Origin: Amoeboaphelidium protococcarum
Taxonomy: Eukaryota; Aphelidiomycota; Aphelidea
DNA length: 64,000 nt
Assembly (NCBI GenBank): GCA_023515745.1
Contig: JALECJ010000020.1
Location: forward strand, 1,798,001 to 1,862,000
Direction of reading: 5' to 3'
The notes beneath the pieces were generated by a model. That model saw nothing but the letters and a program-made list of their open reading frames with translations. It ran no database searches and had not been told where the DNA came from. Shown here one piece after another: positions 10,822 through 22,799 of this stretch; position 1 is the first letter of the stretch, and each line of letters opens with the position of its first letter. A program made the position numbers and the translations under genes.

Positions 10822-13800
10822 ATGTTGCATAACAATAGTGGTGCTGGTGTTGTTGGTATGCATCCAAATAGTGCTAATATGAGTGTGGATTAGCAATAGA
10901 TTCAGGTTGTTACACAAGTATCGTCGGAATGTGTTAAATAGTTGGTTTCTAATTTCTGCACTGGAAGAATTTCCAATTGTTTGCTTTTGAACAGTGAACC
11001 TTCATCTATCCTATAATAATACGGGGAGAGTATATAGACAAATCTGAGTTCAGATATTGAAAGTTCTGATGTGCAGTTGTCTTATGCTTTGTTTGGCTTT
11101 AGTGACACCAAGACTGTTAATCTCATCAATGATAAAGTGATGGATGGGGATGTTGTAAGTCATCATAGTTAGGGACTGCTATACAAGGCTGCATCTACAG
11201 ATGAAGTTGTACAAGCATTTAAAAGTCTTACTGCTGGTATTTCGCTTCCTTGTTTTTGTATATCTGTTAAATTGTGTCGAAATAATCCAGAAACGGTGAA
11301 TAAGATGCAAGATTGTATTGAGAGTGGTAAAGACGTGTATTCTGTAAAGTGTAATGACTCTGCTGGGATTCTGAATATTCTGGTGGTGTAGGAGTTCAAT
11401 CTCTATTCGTCTCAAATGACTTCCCAACTTCCTCTGGTTGCATCTGACTTTTTGCACAACTTGCGCCATCTCTTATGGCGAGATAATTCAATTGAAACTC
11501 CGTGTAGCTTGTAATCATTGGTCTTGAGTAGATTATTGAGTTCAATGTTTGGCATATAAGGGATTAGTGTGATTTAGAATTCCATATCTGATGTTCATCC
11601 CGCCGACATGTAGCTTTGGTAAGAGTTTCTTTGTACATTGTAGTAGAAACCTTGCTTTAATTTAATGAATGAGATAGATTATAAAACTCTGGTCCTCAAT
11701 GTTCTAGAAAAGTCTCATTCAAAGTTGCGGAAGGAGTCACTGGTTAAGGATGAGTAACTTGATGAAGCAGGTAGACAAATTGCTGAATTGAAAGTCTAGT
11801 TGGCCTCCTAATAATAAGAGCAGTCTTAATTGGAGTAGTCGTTATCATTGTTGAATGAAGAAAAGTAAGAATTGATGTTGCTTATTAAGGAACTTTAATC
11901 TTAATATGAAGCGGCTTCCGGTCTGCATTAAAAAAGTATCGGTGATTTAAACACTTAGTTGCAATAGTCCAAGTCAGAGCTAGCTACTTTAAATGAGGTG
12001 GTGATTGATTTAAGTACCAAATTGAAGAATGTTTTAGAAGAGAGAAAAGCTATGGAGTCAATGCTGGCGGAATCTGATTAAACTAGCAGAAGATTGCTTG
12101 CTGAAGCTGAGAGCAGCAAAGCTTTGCGCAATGAGAAAACCCTTCTCATCGAAGAACTTAGTGGTAAAGTTGAATGTTTGAAGTTGGATTTGGAGAATGT
12201 TCTTGCTGATAATGGTCGCCTGCTCTCTGTTTAAACTTAGCTGCAACAAGATTTGGATGAATCGAGATAGAACTTGCAAAGAGTGAGCACTGACAAATCT
12301 GAGACCAAAGAGCTAGAGAATGATCTACGTCTTCTCAGACATAAAGTGGCATCTCTGGAGTCTGAGAAGCGTGAGATGATGTACGATATCAAGTCGTTTA
12401 AAGTTAAGTTGTAACAGCTGGAAACTCTGAATCAAGGCCTGAATGAATAGCTGGAGCAATCGTAGAAGAGATTAGAGATTGAGTTGTAGAATGTTTAAAG
12501 TGCAACCAATGAGAAGGAGATGACTATGAAAATGCTTGAAAACTTGTAAAAGACTTGTGATAGATTGGCTGAAGTTGCTGCTAAACCGCCTGTTGCTATT
12601 CAGGTCCCCCGTGAAATCGTGCCAGCCGCCGTGAGTAAGCCTGTGGATCATGGTGAAAGCAGAAATGACAAGCCAAAGTCTGTCTCAGTTGCAACTGAAA
12701 TGTCATTCTAAGCGTCAAGTTTTAAAGATTCAGTCAAGTCATCAGAATCTGAAGTATTTAAGAAGAAGGAGAGCAGTGTAAAATCTAATTCTAAAATAGT
12801 AAAAGAATCGAAAGCCATAGTTGTAGTAGCAGAGCCCGTTGATGAAGATAATATGAGCATGTCTATCGAGAGTAACGATATTGATTCTGATGAGGGCGAA
12901 TAGATTGAGCCAATTACAAAGCGAAAGAGTATTGCTCCCTAGGCTACAGCGACTTCTAAAGTAGTGCGAGACGATATTAATGATCTGCCGTCAGCGTCTC
13001 TGTTGAATTCTCTTTCTGCTAAAGTGGGTCCAGTAGAGTCCAAGGTAGTTATCGTTGCGCCAGTTCTAGAAGAGAAAATATTGTAACAAAAGGTTTCGAG
13101 AGCTTCTTCTGGTCTAGAATCTTCTCCTGAGATTATGCCTTAGAAGAAGGTCCGCCCGAAGCTCTCCATCACTGATCCATAGCCTATTGTGAAAAGAAAA
13201 GATAAGTCTGATTAAACTTCAGCCAAATAATTTACTGTCAAAGCTGATGATGTTGCTGCTGGCTCATCTTCAAACAAAGAAGATGCTGGTATCAAGACTC
13301 CCGTGATTTTTAAAAAGTAGAACAAGGGAAGGCGTAAGACTATCAAATTTCAGCCATCTGACGACGACGACGTGAACTCTGGCCCTACCAAAGACACTTC
13401 TATTGAAGACAGTAGTTCTACGTCTGGTGCTAAAAAGTCTGTCAAGAAGGCTGACAAAGCAAAGTCTGCGCGTCGTTCTAATGAGCGCGCATCGGAAGTG
13501 AAGCCGACTAAATCTAAATCTGCTACGAAATCGACGAAATCTTCCAGAAAGTCTTCTATTGATCAAATTTTGGAGAAGGATAATGGCGATGAGACTTCTG
13601 CGAAAGCTGATTTTGTCAAGTCTCTGAAATAAGAATAATCAGTTCAACCTCCTGATGTTGTCTAATCGGAGCCTAGTATGGATGAGGACAACATTCAAGC
13701 TCACATGCAAATGTCCTTGTTGGGTAGTGAGGTTGGAGGTGAATCAAAGAGGGAATCGATTTAGGCTAAAGATGATGATAATGATGTTGTATTACCGTAG

Positions 13801-14220
13801 TAGGCCGAAAAGCCAAAGAAGAAGGCTCCTGTCAAAAAGTCCAAGAAGTCTGTCTCCTTCAAGGACAAGGAGAATCGTCCTCGATTGTCTGATATTCCTG
13901 AAGAGGAAAGTGGTGATCTTTCCAAGACTGATATCACGGTGGCTAAAAGTTCTACCTCCGCTTCTACCTCTAGTCAGAAGAAGATGTCAAGCAAAAAGCA
14001 GAAAATGGCTATGTAAGATCCAGACTCATCAATGGAATTTCCAGAAAGATTTAAGAAGCGTAAACTATCCACAGTGCCAGATACTTTATCTGCCGCTAAT
14101 CAATCATCATCTTCTTCATCCACTCAGATGCTTTCGTAGAAATCATCTGTTATTAATCCTGATGCTTTGAAAATGATCAAGACTTCGTTTAAGTTGCCTA
14201 AACTGTTGAGTAAGAAGTGA
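10822..14220 (+). CDS. Long coiled-coil nuclear-type protein, family not recognised
   Basis: Single exon, ATG 10822 to TGA 14218, 1132 codons; an in-frame ATG at 10642 would add 60 residues. Residues 1-290 look folded. About 290-590 form a long coiled coil with many Gln, mostly written TAA/TAG. From 600 to the end it is disordered, Ser/Lys-rich, with basic clusters (ITKRKS, PKKKAPVKKSKK) and a KKSVSF motif near residue 1015, which fits the RVxF PP1-docking pattern loosely. The last 60 residues are basic again. Globular head, coiled coil and charged tail recall chromosome or kinetochore-associated proteins, and the gene is divergent from KNL1, but there is no family motif I can name. The frame is secure; the role is not. 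Confidence 0.65.
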
Positions 14221-14426
14221 TTTTAATGTAATACTTGTTGTCCATCTTAACTCTTTTTGCCATTATAAATTTCCGTGTCATCTGATCTCCTCGCATCCTG
14301 TCTGAGTGATGCTCCTCACACACTTTCAAAGTTGAAACTGACGCGCTTGTTCCCACGGTCTGCTTGTTTCCCTTTGTTCCGTTCACTGTCGTTCTCTTTA
14401 ATGTTACACGGCATCTGGAATTCGAA

Positions 14427-16445
14427 ATGAAGAGAGTTGTGCGCATAGTAAAATTATTTTTGTATATTTGTATCTCAGAACTTAATTTATGATTTGTAGG
14501 GATGTTCAAGTGCTTTCTGGGGCGATTCTATAACGGCCGCATAGCAGTTGATTGAAAGCGGATAGATTGACTATCTTGTCGCAGACTACCTGGCTGAAGT
14601 GACTATAGGCATCTTGGCAAAGAAGCGAAAGCATACGGCTGATTCAAAGAAGTTGGGAGGTATTATATCGCTATCATCATAAGTTGTCATTTACATGTCT
14701 TTTAATCACTATCTGTAGGCGCCGGTGTGGGCGGATATGTGAATGAGTTTGTTACTTTTGTGATTAAACCTCTGCTGCCGTTGATTGTGGAGCGAAAGAT
14801 TAAAATTGTGACAAATGCGGGTGGTCTCAATCCGGTTGGCTTAAAAGAGGCTATCGAAAGTTGTGCCTTGGATATGAATTTAAATGTGGCGGTTGCCGCC
14901 GTACATGGAGATGACTTGATGCCGCGTTTAGCAGAGATATAGTCTGAGAACTTGTTACAGCCGTTTACTCAAATGGATGGTGATCAGGCAGAGTAGGTAC
15001 CTCAGAATGTAAAAATAGAAAGTCTTAATGCTTACATTGGCGCCGAAGGCATTGGTAAAGCTCTAGATGCAGGAGCGTAGATTGTAGTCACAGGTCGCTG
15101 TGTTGACAGTGCCATTGTGCTGGGTCCTCTGTTGCATGAATTCAAATGGCAAATGGATCAGTTTGATCTCATGGCTGCAGGCTCAGTCGCTGGCCATATT
15201 ATCGAATGTGGATGTCAGGCTACGGGAGGTAATTTTACTGATTGGAAGTTGGCTGCCTACTCCAAGAATGGCGGATACTCTAATATGGGGTATCCTATAG
15301 TTGAAGTGTCTCCGGATGGCTCTTTTGTCGTGACTAAGCCTGATAACACTGGTGGTATTGTCAGTACTTTATCAGTTGGTGAGTAGTTGGTGTACGAGAT
15401 TGGAGATCCATCTCGGTACATATTGCCTGATGTTATTGTGGATTTCACTTAGGTGAAGATGAAGTAGGTGGGCGAGAATCGTGTTTAGATTACTGGCTGC
15501 AAAGGATACGCACCTACGGATTCTCTGAAAGTAAGCGGAATCTATATGGATGGATACAAGATCACGGCTGAGCTCTTTCTGGCCGGACTGGAAGCTAAAG
15601 AAAAGGCTCTGGCTGTTGGATATGCAATTATTGAGAAGGTGAAAGGTTTGCTGCAGAAATTCGGCATGGATGACTTTAAAGGATACAGCGTAGAGGCTCT
15701 TGGCTGTGAGCACACGTATGGTCCCAATGTTAGCTCGGCATCGAATAGCAGAGAAGTTGTATTGCGTCTTACTGTACACCATGATCAGGCACAAGCTTTG
15801 AAGTTCTTTTTGGTTGAGATTGCTCCATCCGCTACGTGTATGGCCCCGGGTATTATTGGAGTTAGTTCTGGAAGACCGAGACCATAGGAGAATATGGTGC
15901 ACTTTAGTAGCTTAATAAGGAAAGATTTCGTGAAGCCTATGGTTATTGTTGGATAAAAAGAGACTTTCTAGGTTTAATTTAAAAACTATGCAAGTAGTTA
16001 ATAAACGCCACAATATTAGAATGTAAATCAGTAGTTATCTATGCGCCCGCTAACTTAAACGATGAAGTAGATTGTGTATGTTCCTCTGATAAAGCTTTGC
16101 GTTGCCAGAAGTGGAGATAAAGGTGATTCTGCTAATATTGGAGTTATAGTTAGGAACGAGATGTTGTATGACTGGCTTCTAGCTGTGCTTACTGAGGATT
16201 TCATTCACAGTCGATTTAAACATCTGATGGCCGCACACGGAAGAGTCAAGAGATATCAACTGCCTGGAATAAAAGCTGTGAATTTCTTAATCACAAACTG
16301 TTTGGGTGGAGGAGGATTGAGCTCTCTCAATATTGATAGATAGGGGAAATCTTACGCGTAATAGCTTCTATCTGCAATGGTGCCCATCGAGTATGCAATG
16401 CTCGTGGAGTTTGAAAGTTAACGCTGCAGCCAATCTAAACTGTGA
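14427..16445 (+). CDS. DUF1446/AtuA-family protein with C-terminal AtuA-like domain
   Basis: Three exons: 14427-14447 (7 codons), 14500-14659 and 14719-16445; introns are 52 and 59 nt, ending TTGTAG and CTGTAG. The spliced start reads MKRVVRIGCSSAFWGDS, the expected beginning of this family, then LVADYLAEVTIGILAKKR, VGGYVNEFV, IVTNAGGLNP, VTGRCVDSAI and CGCQATGGNF, all typical of the DUF1446 core (residues 1-450). A ferredoxin-fold AtuA-like domain follows a Gln-rich linker at about 535-630 (PLIKLCVARSGDKGDSANIG, LGGGGL). The 635-aa two-domain form is common in fungi and bacteria. In Pseudomonas, AtuA is needed for acyclic terpene (citronellol) use; the reaction of the eukaryotic proteins is not established. 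No targeting signal is evident. Confidence 0.88.
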
Positions 16446-16717
16446 ATTTACTCTTGAAATTTAATGTAATTCATTTGAATGCCATTACTTACTCTTGAGT
16501 TACTTGATTTATTGTACTCAATAGGGGATGGGCTAGGATTCAGCCAAGAAATGCCACGTTTGACATTGGTCGCATGCCAAAATGTAACATCCACGTCACG
16601 AATCATGTGCACCAGTGTCACATTAGGCAATGTCTTACTTGTCACACAAGAGATGGATTAATCTCAGATATATTTTTTTATTTTCAATTTAAGAGAGCAG
16701 AAGCTGCATCAATAGAA

Positions 16718-18328
16718 ATGTATAGATCGTATTATAGCTTGAAATCATAGATCTAATTGTTGGTTTTACTACTATTACCGCTAATCTGCGATGGCTCGCC
16801 TGTTTCAAAGTCGAGACAATCTCGATCAATTTTGGATAATTTCCCGCTAGCAACTAGACATGGCTAGAGCGATAGTGGAATAGCAGAGTAATAGTAATAG
16901 GAATTATAGCTAAAGTCTTCCCGGTCTTCAGAATCTATAGCATACGATAGCTTTTAGCCTGTTGGAGGTAGTCCAAATGGCGGCGCTGCGCTCACACAGT
17001 TAGAGTAGCGACTAAATCACGCTCGACTGCATAGTACTCCAAGAATCAGTGATAATGTTGATACTGAGTCTGTCCGCAGTCTGTCCAGTTATGATAGATT
17101 GGAGCTGCCATCGCGACTTAGCATAAGTAGACGCAGCTCATCTGGTAGTATATCGTCAACAATGAGGATGCTGTCTAAAAGCGATCATATCGTGAAGTAG
17201 GCACTTGAACTGAAAACCGTAACTGAGCAGAGACAGTTGCTTTGGTCTGAATTTGTGACGCGGCAGTATAGTCGCGAGATTAACGGCGAACAATACGTTA
17301 CTATGTTTGAAGTCAACTTTGATCTCATGATGGAGAAGGCAAAGGAGGTTGATTCTGGGTTCAGACAACAGCTGGTTGCCAACTTCAACCAATTTGGCCT
17401 GGAGCGAGGAGGTAGCTCACCTCTCACGGATGAAGGTCGGGGTGTTTTCTCTGACGAAGATTTGTAATGTGGACTTGATACTGACGCGTCATTTTGTAAT
17501 CAGTAAATACGTAGCTTCATTAGTCAGCCATAGTTCAATGAGTTGGACTGGTAGGAAATGCCGTTGTATTTCATCAGCGATGCTTTGGATATCATCATTT
17601 GGAAAAATGATGAACAGCCAGACTTTTGCGCGCCTGATAATGCTTGGGAGTCTTGGATGAAATAGATTGTGGCCGAGAAGGAGAAGTCTTATGTTGGATG
17701 GGCTCAATACACTGGATAGCCGCTCAAGTTTTCACCATTAGAAGTCATCCTTGAGATGATGTCCAAGTCGCGTTATTACTTACGGGGGAATGCTTAAAAA
17801 TGGTACGCCGAAGGTGCTCTAGGTTGGGACCATTTTGCATAATTCGCCAAGGCTTTGGACAGAATGTAGTCCAACTTGGCAAAGCTAAACTTTCCATATA
17901 GAATTGAGGATTATGGTCGCTTCACATACAAGCAGTACTCTAAAATGTTTGTCGGTCCCTGTTAGCTAGGTATCTGCGATGGTAGAGAGGCGATTATACC
18001 TGAGCGGATGATTCAGTTTTACAAAAAGTTCATCAAGCACGGTGTGATTTAGTTTGCGACAGCTCTATCCCATGCTATTCCTCAGTTTTAGCGTAAGTAC
18101 CGAGAAGTTATGATGTAGCAGCCTTCAGAAGATGAAGCAAAGGACCTTTTAAGAAGTGCGTTGCGTATAATAAACATGAGTGAAAACCGGTTAGTACCTC
18201 GTATCAATGGCCAATCGTTATTCATGAACTTGATCGACTATGCTCGGAAGATTATGGATCGAGACGGCAGTGGGAACATTAAACTCTAAGCGAAAGTATG
18301 TAGTGCTTAGGAACAGAGAATGTACTGA
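16718..18328 (+). CDS. Secreted protein with a C-terminal EF-hand, family not recognised
   Basis: ATG 16718 to TGA 18326, 536 codons. Residues 11-27 (IQLLVLLLLPLICDGSP) form a signal peptide. Residues 30-150 are disordered (Ser/Gln-rich). From about 150 a helical Trp/Tyr/Phe-rich region runs to the end (WAQYTGQPLKFSP, KWYAEGALGWDHFAQF). Near the C-terminus DRDGSGNIKLQ is a classical EF-hand calcium loop (D-x-D-G-S-G-x-I). A GTATGT right after this loop may be a splice donor: an intron ending at CATAG near 18361 would replace the last residues with about 15 others, so the exact C-terminus is uncertain. The gene sits between the AtuA gene and the convergent stress-protein gene. No enzymatic motif is seen. 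Confidence 0.6.
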
Positions 18329-18544
18329 TGAAATAGAGTTTTTTTAAATGATACATACATAGTACTTTAAAAATCGATTTTGCATCTAAATTGCCAGACG
18401 TGTTTACCGTGCACTCTGATCAAGTCTAATATTCAAAGCTCAAGAGGCATCGAAACCCAAAACTGAAGGTGCACACACATAGATGATAATAAGATAACCA
18501 GTTATAATAAAACATTCAATATTATAGAATTTCAAAGTATGATA

Positions 18545-19717
18545 TCAACGAGGTAACGCATTCTGTTCTTCTGCAGCAGCTTAAGTGGATACCTTAACAC
18601 CTGGGTTAATGACCAAATAGCCAGTCTTGACACCTTTCTCTTTGTCCTCTCCTTTCATAACTAGATATCCCTCCTTAACTAGATCTGATCTCGTATAATC
18701 AGAACTCTACTGCAGACTTTAATCAACATATAAACTAGCAATAGGGCGATTATCGTCCACCACTTGAGTTTGAGGCGACACGCAAGGATCTGGCCGCGCT
18801 GGCTCCAAAGAAGAAGTTGACTGGGTACTGGATAGCCCCTGAAGCTGCTTCTGCAATCTCTCAGTCTCCATCATGTGCCATCGTAATTCATCTTCGAGCG
18901 TGTCAGCAGCAGAAGACTTTACTTCAACCTTCTTCGCGGCTGGTGACGTTGATGGTTTGACAGTTTCATCAGACTCACGTTGAATGTTCAAATCCTCCAT
19001 CTTTTTATTTACATATTATTCTTACTGAGTCACTTCTTCCTACTTCAATTCTTCTTCAGTAGGCTCATACGATGTCTTTACACAAATTACGGGGATCTTG
19101 CAATGATGCGCTATATAGTCAGATACACTGCCAAGCAAGACGCGCTTCAACTTATTCTAACCACGCGACCCAATAATCAAAGCGCTAGCATTCAACTCCT
19201 CAGCCTTCCTAATTAGTTCATCACGCGGATCTCCTCTCATCACTACACCCTTTATCACAATCTTGAAATCGGGGTCCATGGCACTCTTCATCCCATAATG
19301 TTTCATCATCTTTTGACCATACAACTTGATCAGGGCATGAGCCTGCAAACGAGACTTCTCCTCAGCCTCACTGATGTATTCGCCAAAGTCCATATAGCCA
19401 TACGCACCAGGAACTAGAACAGGTTCACGCACAGTAGTCAGAACAACCAGATCATTTCCCTATGGGCGTATGAAGTTGTGCATTGCCCATTCGAAGGCTT
19501 TGTCTGATGCAATGCTGTTGTCTAATGCAATAAGAACAGTCCTGGCGAATCGAGGTGTCGAATTCATATCACCTTCCGTAATTCTGCACTATCTTGGTTA
19601 CAACGATGGAGAATGATTACCACCACCGTCAGAGGAAACGTGTTCGTCATACGCCTCACCACTCACAATTCTCTAGCTGTCTTGACCTTGAGATACACTT
19701 GAGCCTGATGTCATCAT
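18545..19717 (-). CDS. Universal stress protein (UspA) domain protein
   Basis: Single exon, 390 codons; start chosen at the first ATG of the open frame (19717), although a later ATG at 19567 directly precedes the domain. Residues 1-55 are disordered (Ser/Gly/Gln). The UspA fold covers about 58-205: strand 1 ARTVLIALDNSIASDKAFEWA, a central DPDFKIVIKGVVMRGDPRDEL, ASALIIGSRG, then RVLLGSVSDYIAHHCKIPV. The G-x2-G...G-S arrangement is the ATP-binding signature of the ATP-type USPs. A 180-residue C-terminal extension is charged and disordered with a short coiled coil (LEDELRWHMMETERLQKQL). Such proteins bind nucleotides and act in stress responses. The extension is unlike bacterial USPs and is probably regulatory. 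Confidence 0.85.
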
Positions 19718-20244
19718 TTCGCAGTTTCAATACGTAACAATTAAGTATGATTTTTGACTATATAGTATTGAAATACAAATTCTTAGAAAAGGGGATGGAG
19801 AATAAATACTATAAAGCAATTCCGCACAGTATTACAATTAGTGGGTGGGTGTTAGTAATGATAATGTGTCACCGCTATAATGGCTTGATGATTCATACGC
19901 GTGCTTCCAACTCATTCCGAATTTCACATTTCTTTGGCTGAAACTATTGCAATTGACAGGTTGCTTTGCATAGTCCTAGCAATAATGATTTATAATTTGA
20001 GCTAGTTGAAAATAGACCAACAGTAGATAAAATAATACGCGTGATACGGGATAGTAATTCAAGTGGTAACTGTCTCAGAGTTTAAACATTGTGCAACGAT
20101 CCATCGACGTGATTCATCTTGACAGCTTCGTTCGTTATTCACCCCGTGCTTATCATTATGGACCATATGAACACTTAGATATCATCCTTTTTACTTCAGC
20201 CTTTTTCAGCATTTTAAAATCGAATGTTTTAAAAACAGCTCAAC
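19718..20244. promoter_or_regulatory. Intergenic, divergent promoters (527 bp)
   Basis: Lies between the divergent stress-protein and NTF2-like genes. It is AT-rich, with a short open frame at 19747-19941 that has no recognisable features and is probably chance in a one-stop code. I see no repeats or RNA gene. Confidence 0.5.
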
Positions 20245-20889
20245 ATGCAGAATCCGGAGAATGAGGCACCTGAACATGTAAAGTCAATTTTGAGTGTTGA
20301 CAGAAGGGCACAGGAGGAGTCTATGAAGTAGATTTACGCTCGCGACGCAGAGTTTCGTTACATTTGGCTGCATGCTTTCGGCTAAGGCGAGATTCTGAAA
20401 CTTATGAAGTTGTGGTCTTATTGTCATCATGAACTTGTTCCTGAGATCCATCATGTTCATTTTGATATGGAAAGACAGATTCTTACTGTTGATTTAACTG
20501 AACACTCAATCCCGCTGCTGGCCAGGTACATGCCGCGCTTACCGAATCCCTATGCTCAGAAGAATAAGATTTTACCGTACGCGTCGTTCAAGATATTTGT
20601 TAGCGCAAACTTTGAAATGGCCAAGACTCGGGATGGTTGGAAAGTGGTGAGATAGTAAGACTACTTTAGAAGTGATCCAATCTTTATTGTACTTATTTGC
20701 GCAATCTATCTGTGTTTCGTAAGGCCTTGGCTACCTGCCATCAGTTTCCTGCCGCCTGTGAAACAGATTCTGCGCGATGAAACAATCATTTACGACGTTG
20801 TTCCCAACTTGGTCAAGCGTCTATTTACATTGATTGCGATCATTTATCTGAATGTAATTGATCTATTGATTAGTAGAATGGGACAGTGA
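20245..20889 (+). CDS. NTF2/SnoaL-like protein with C-terminal membrane segments
   Basis: ATG 20245 to TGA 20887, 214 codons. Residues 20-140 have the pattern of an NTF2-like cone fold, from YARDAEFRYIWLHAFG, through HFDMERQILTVDLTEHSIP, to the last strand DGWKVVRQQDYFRSDPI, as in SnoaL-like proteins of unknown role. Two hydrophobic stretches follow: about 143-168 (IFIVLICAIYLCFVRPWLPA) and about 190-210 (LFTLIAIIYLNVIDLLI). This suggests a soluble sensor or lipid-binding domain held at a membrane. Its stop lies 67 bp before the MTA-phosphorylase start on the same strand. The fold call is by pattern only; no catalytic residues can be assigned. Confidence 0.5.
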
Positions 20890-20956
20890 TTCTATATATA
20901 TTAAGATTTTGGCGTTCTTTTCTCCTTCTTTTGTATCTGATAATTTCATAAAGATC

Positions 20957-22042
20957 ATGGTGAGCGAAAAGATGCCCGTGAAAATTGCCGTAATTGGTGG
21001 ATCTGGAATATATCATGTGGATCATATGGAGCTGGTGGATGAAGTCTATCCCTTAACTGTAATATTTTTATTTTCCATCTTGCCATTTCTTATTACTTTT
21101 GTATGTAAATGTGTGTAGCCTTGGGGATATCCGTCAGACAAGATCAAGATCTGTAATCACTCTGAAGGTGGATTTCAGATTGCATTTCTGTCAAGACATG
21201 GCAAAGGTCACGTCTATAATCCGTCAGAGGTTCCTTATCGCGCCAATATAGCTGCTTTGAAATCTTTAGGTGTTGAAGTGATTATTGCATTCTCAGCGGT
21301 AATCTATTTCGTGTATCTTACGCGTTTCTTATAATTATGCTTGTCATTCACTTTTGTTATGTAGGTTGGCTCACTAAAGGAGCATATCAAACCGATGGAT
21401 TTTGTTCTTCCAAGTCAGCTAGTTGATAGAACTAAAGGTGTCCGTGATCATACATTTTTTGATAATGGAGTTGTGGCTCATGTCGGATTTGGAGACCCTA
21501 TCACGCAAGAGCTGAGCGAGATGATTCTTCAAGTAGCCAAGTAGGATGGTGTAATGCGTCCACACTCGGCTGAAGAGTAAATCACTATACATTAAGATTG
21601 CACTCTGGTGGTAATGGAGGGGCCAGCATTTTCTACGCGTGCAGAATCCAATTTCTATCGCTCTGCTAATGGCCTGAATGCCGATGTCATCAACATGTCG
21701 TCCCTTCCAGAAGCAAAACTGGCCAGAGAAGCAGAGATATCATACGCTGTCGTCTGCATGGCCACTGATTATGATTGTTGGCGTGAGAGTGAGGAAGCGG
21801 TCTCTGTAGAGGGAGTGATAAAAGTGATGCACCACAATTCCGATAATGCAAAGCGTCTTCTCGCTGCACTGTTAGACACCGTAGAGAGTAGAATGAAAGC
21901 CAACAACGGTCAGTTGCTGGCCGGCACTGGCCGTGGAGCGGTAATCAAGGGAAGTATGAAGCATGCTGTGATCACATCCCCACACCACCGCAACGCAGAT
22001 CAAGTCAAGAAACTTGATTACATTCTACCAGGATATTATTGA
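20957..22042 (+). CDS. MEU1: S-methyl-5'-thioadenosine phosphorylase
   Basis: Three exons: 20957-21058, 21119-21298 and 21365-22042; introns are 60 and 66 nt with GTGTAG and TATGTAG ends. The protein is about 319 aa. It starts with [12 protein letters not shown], the phosphate-binding strand of trimeric purine nucleoside phosphorylases. It continues with [21 protein letters not shown] and [11 protein letters not shown], and ends with [19 protein letters not shown] and MATDYDCW. The two Asp in MATDYD and the Ser/Thr at the phosphate site are those of the MTA-specific branch, rather than the inosine/guanosine one. The enzyme splits methylthioadenosine, the by-product of polyamine synthesis, to adenine and methylthioribose-1-phosphate for methionine salvage. 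An upstream in-frame ATG at 20909 would add 16 residues; I prefer 20957. Confidence 0.95.
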
Positions 22043-22150
22043 ATAAATTTTTTTTATTCCTAAAGTTCAAAAATAATTTTTATAAAGCGCGTGCACTTCG
22101 TTGCTTTTTACCATTGGCGATTCCCTTTTCCCCGCTAACTGTATTTTGAA

Positions 22151-22589
22151 ATGACCTTTAGAACGGCACTTTTATCCGCTGTTGCAGGTGGAGTTACCTC
22201 TGTGCTGACTTATTAATATATTCATGAATAGCTACATCCTAGTGAATAATCATACTGGAATGATCAAACAACTAGTCAGCAATCATTGACAAGTTAGATT
22301 TCGGAGACTTATCATAATGCCTTAGCTATGGTTGGATAATCTTAGAGTAACTCTCAGTCATTAAAGAAGAGTGTAAATGACTTGGAACTAGACAAATTCA
22401 AGGTACAATTTATATACACACGATATTGATCATTATAACTTCAGTGTGTATGTGTAGGTGTCTCAAGCTGATGCCGTGTCTTAGAAGTAGTCTGTGGACA
22501 AGGAGCTTGGCTATCAAGTGCGGCGATGGAAAGACGCCTGGAATACACAGATTTACAACTTGAGTGAACAACTTAATAAATACTTATGA
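22151..22589 (+). CDS. Small mitochondrial-type membrane protein, Mic12/Aim5-like
   Basis: Two exons, 22151-22402 and 22458-22589, around a 55-nt intron (GTACAA...GTGTAG); 127 aa. Residues 5-24 (TALLSAVAGGVTSVLTYQYI) are a single N-terminal membrane span. The middle is Ser/Gln-rich, and the C-terminus reads RRWKDAWNTQIYNLSEQL. Mic12 (Aim5), a small subunit of the MICOS complex at crista junctions, has the same size, one N-terminal span and a C-terminal motif of the form KDIWNEQIRN. The match is short, so the assignment is tentative. Other small inner-membrane proteins are possible. The splice join is in frame (DKFK/VSQAD) and uses the local intron consensus. Confidence 0.45.
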
Positions 22590-22799
22590 CTTTATCAATA
22601 GTGTACCTTACTCTTGGACTCCTGAAATTTGGATAAGAGGGATAATAGGTGTGTAAAGTTGACATCATCTTCCTTCTCGTTCGATTCAAATCGTCGCGTG
22701 AGACAAAACTTCTATTTTTGACATGAAGCTTCTTTATTCATCTTTTTCCATCTTAAATCACATAAGGGAATATTTTTGAACAAAATATCTAAGATAAAA

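Noticed and set aside
13655-14170. 171-codon basic frame on the plus strand
   Set aside because: It lies inside the coiled-coil protein's coding sequence in another frame, and the Arg/Leu bias reflects that.
16448-16661. Overlapping 60-65-codon frames on both strands
   Set aside because: Both are short, neither ends at TGA within its stated length and neither shows a family motif; left as an undetermined 272-bp gap.
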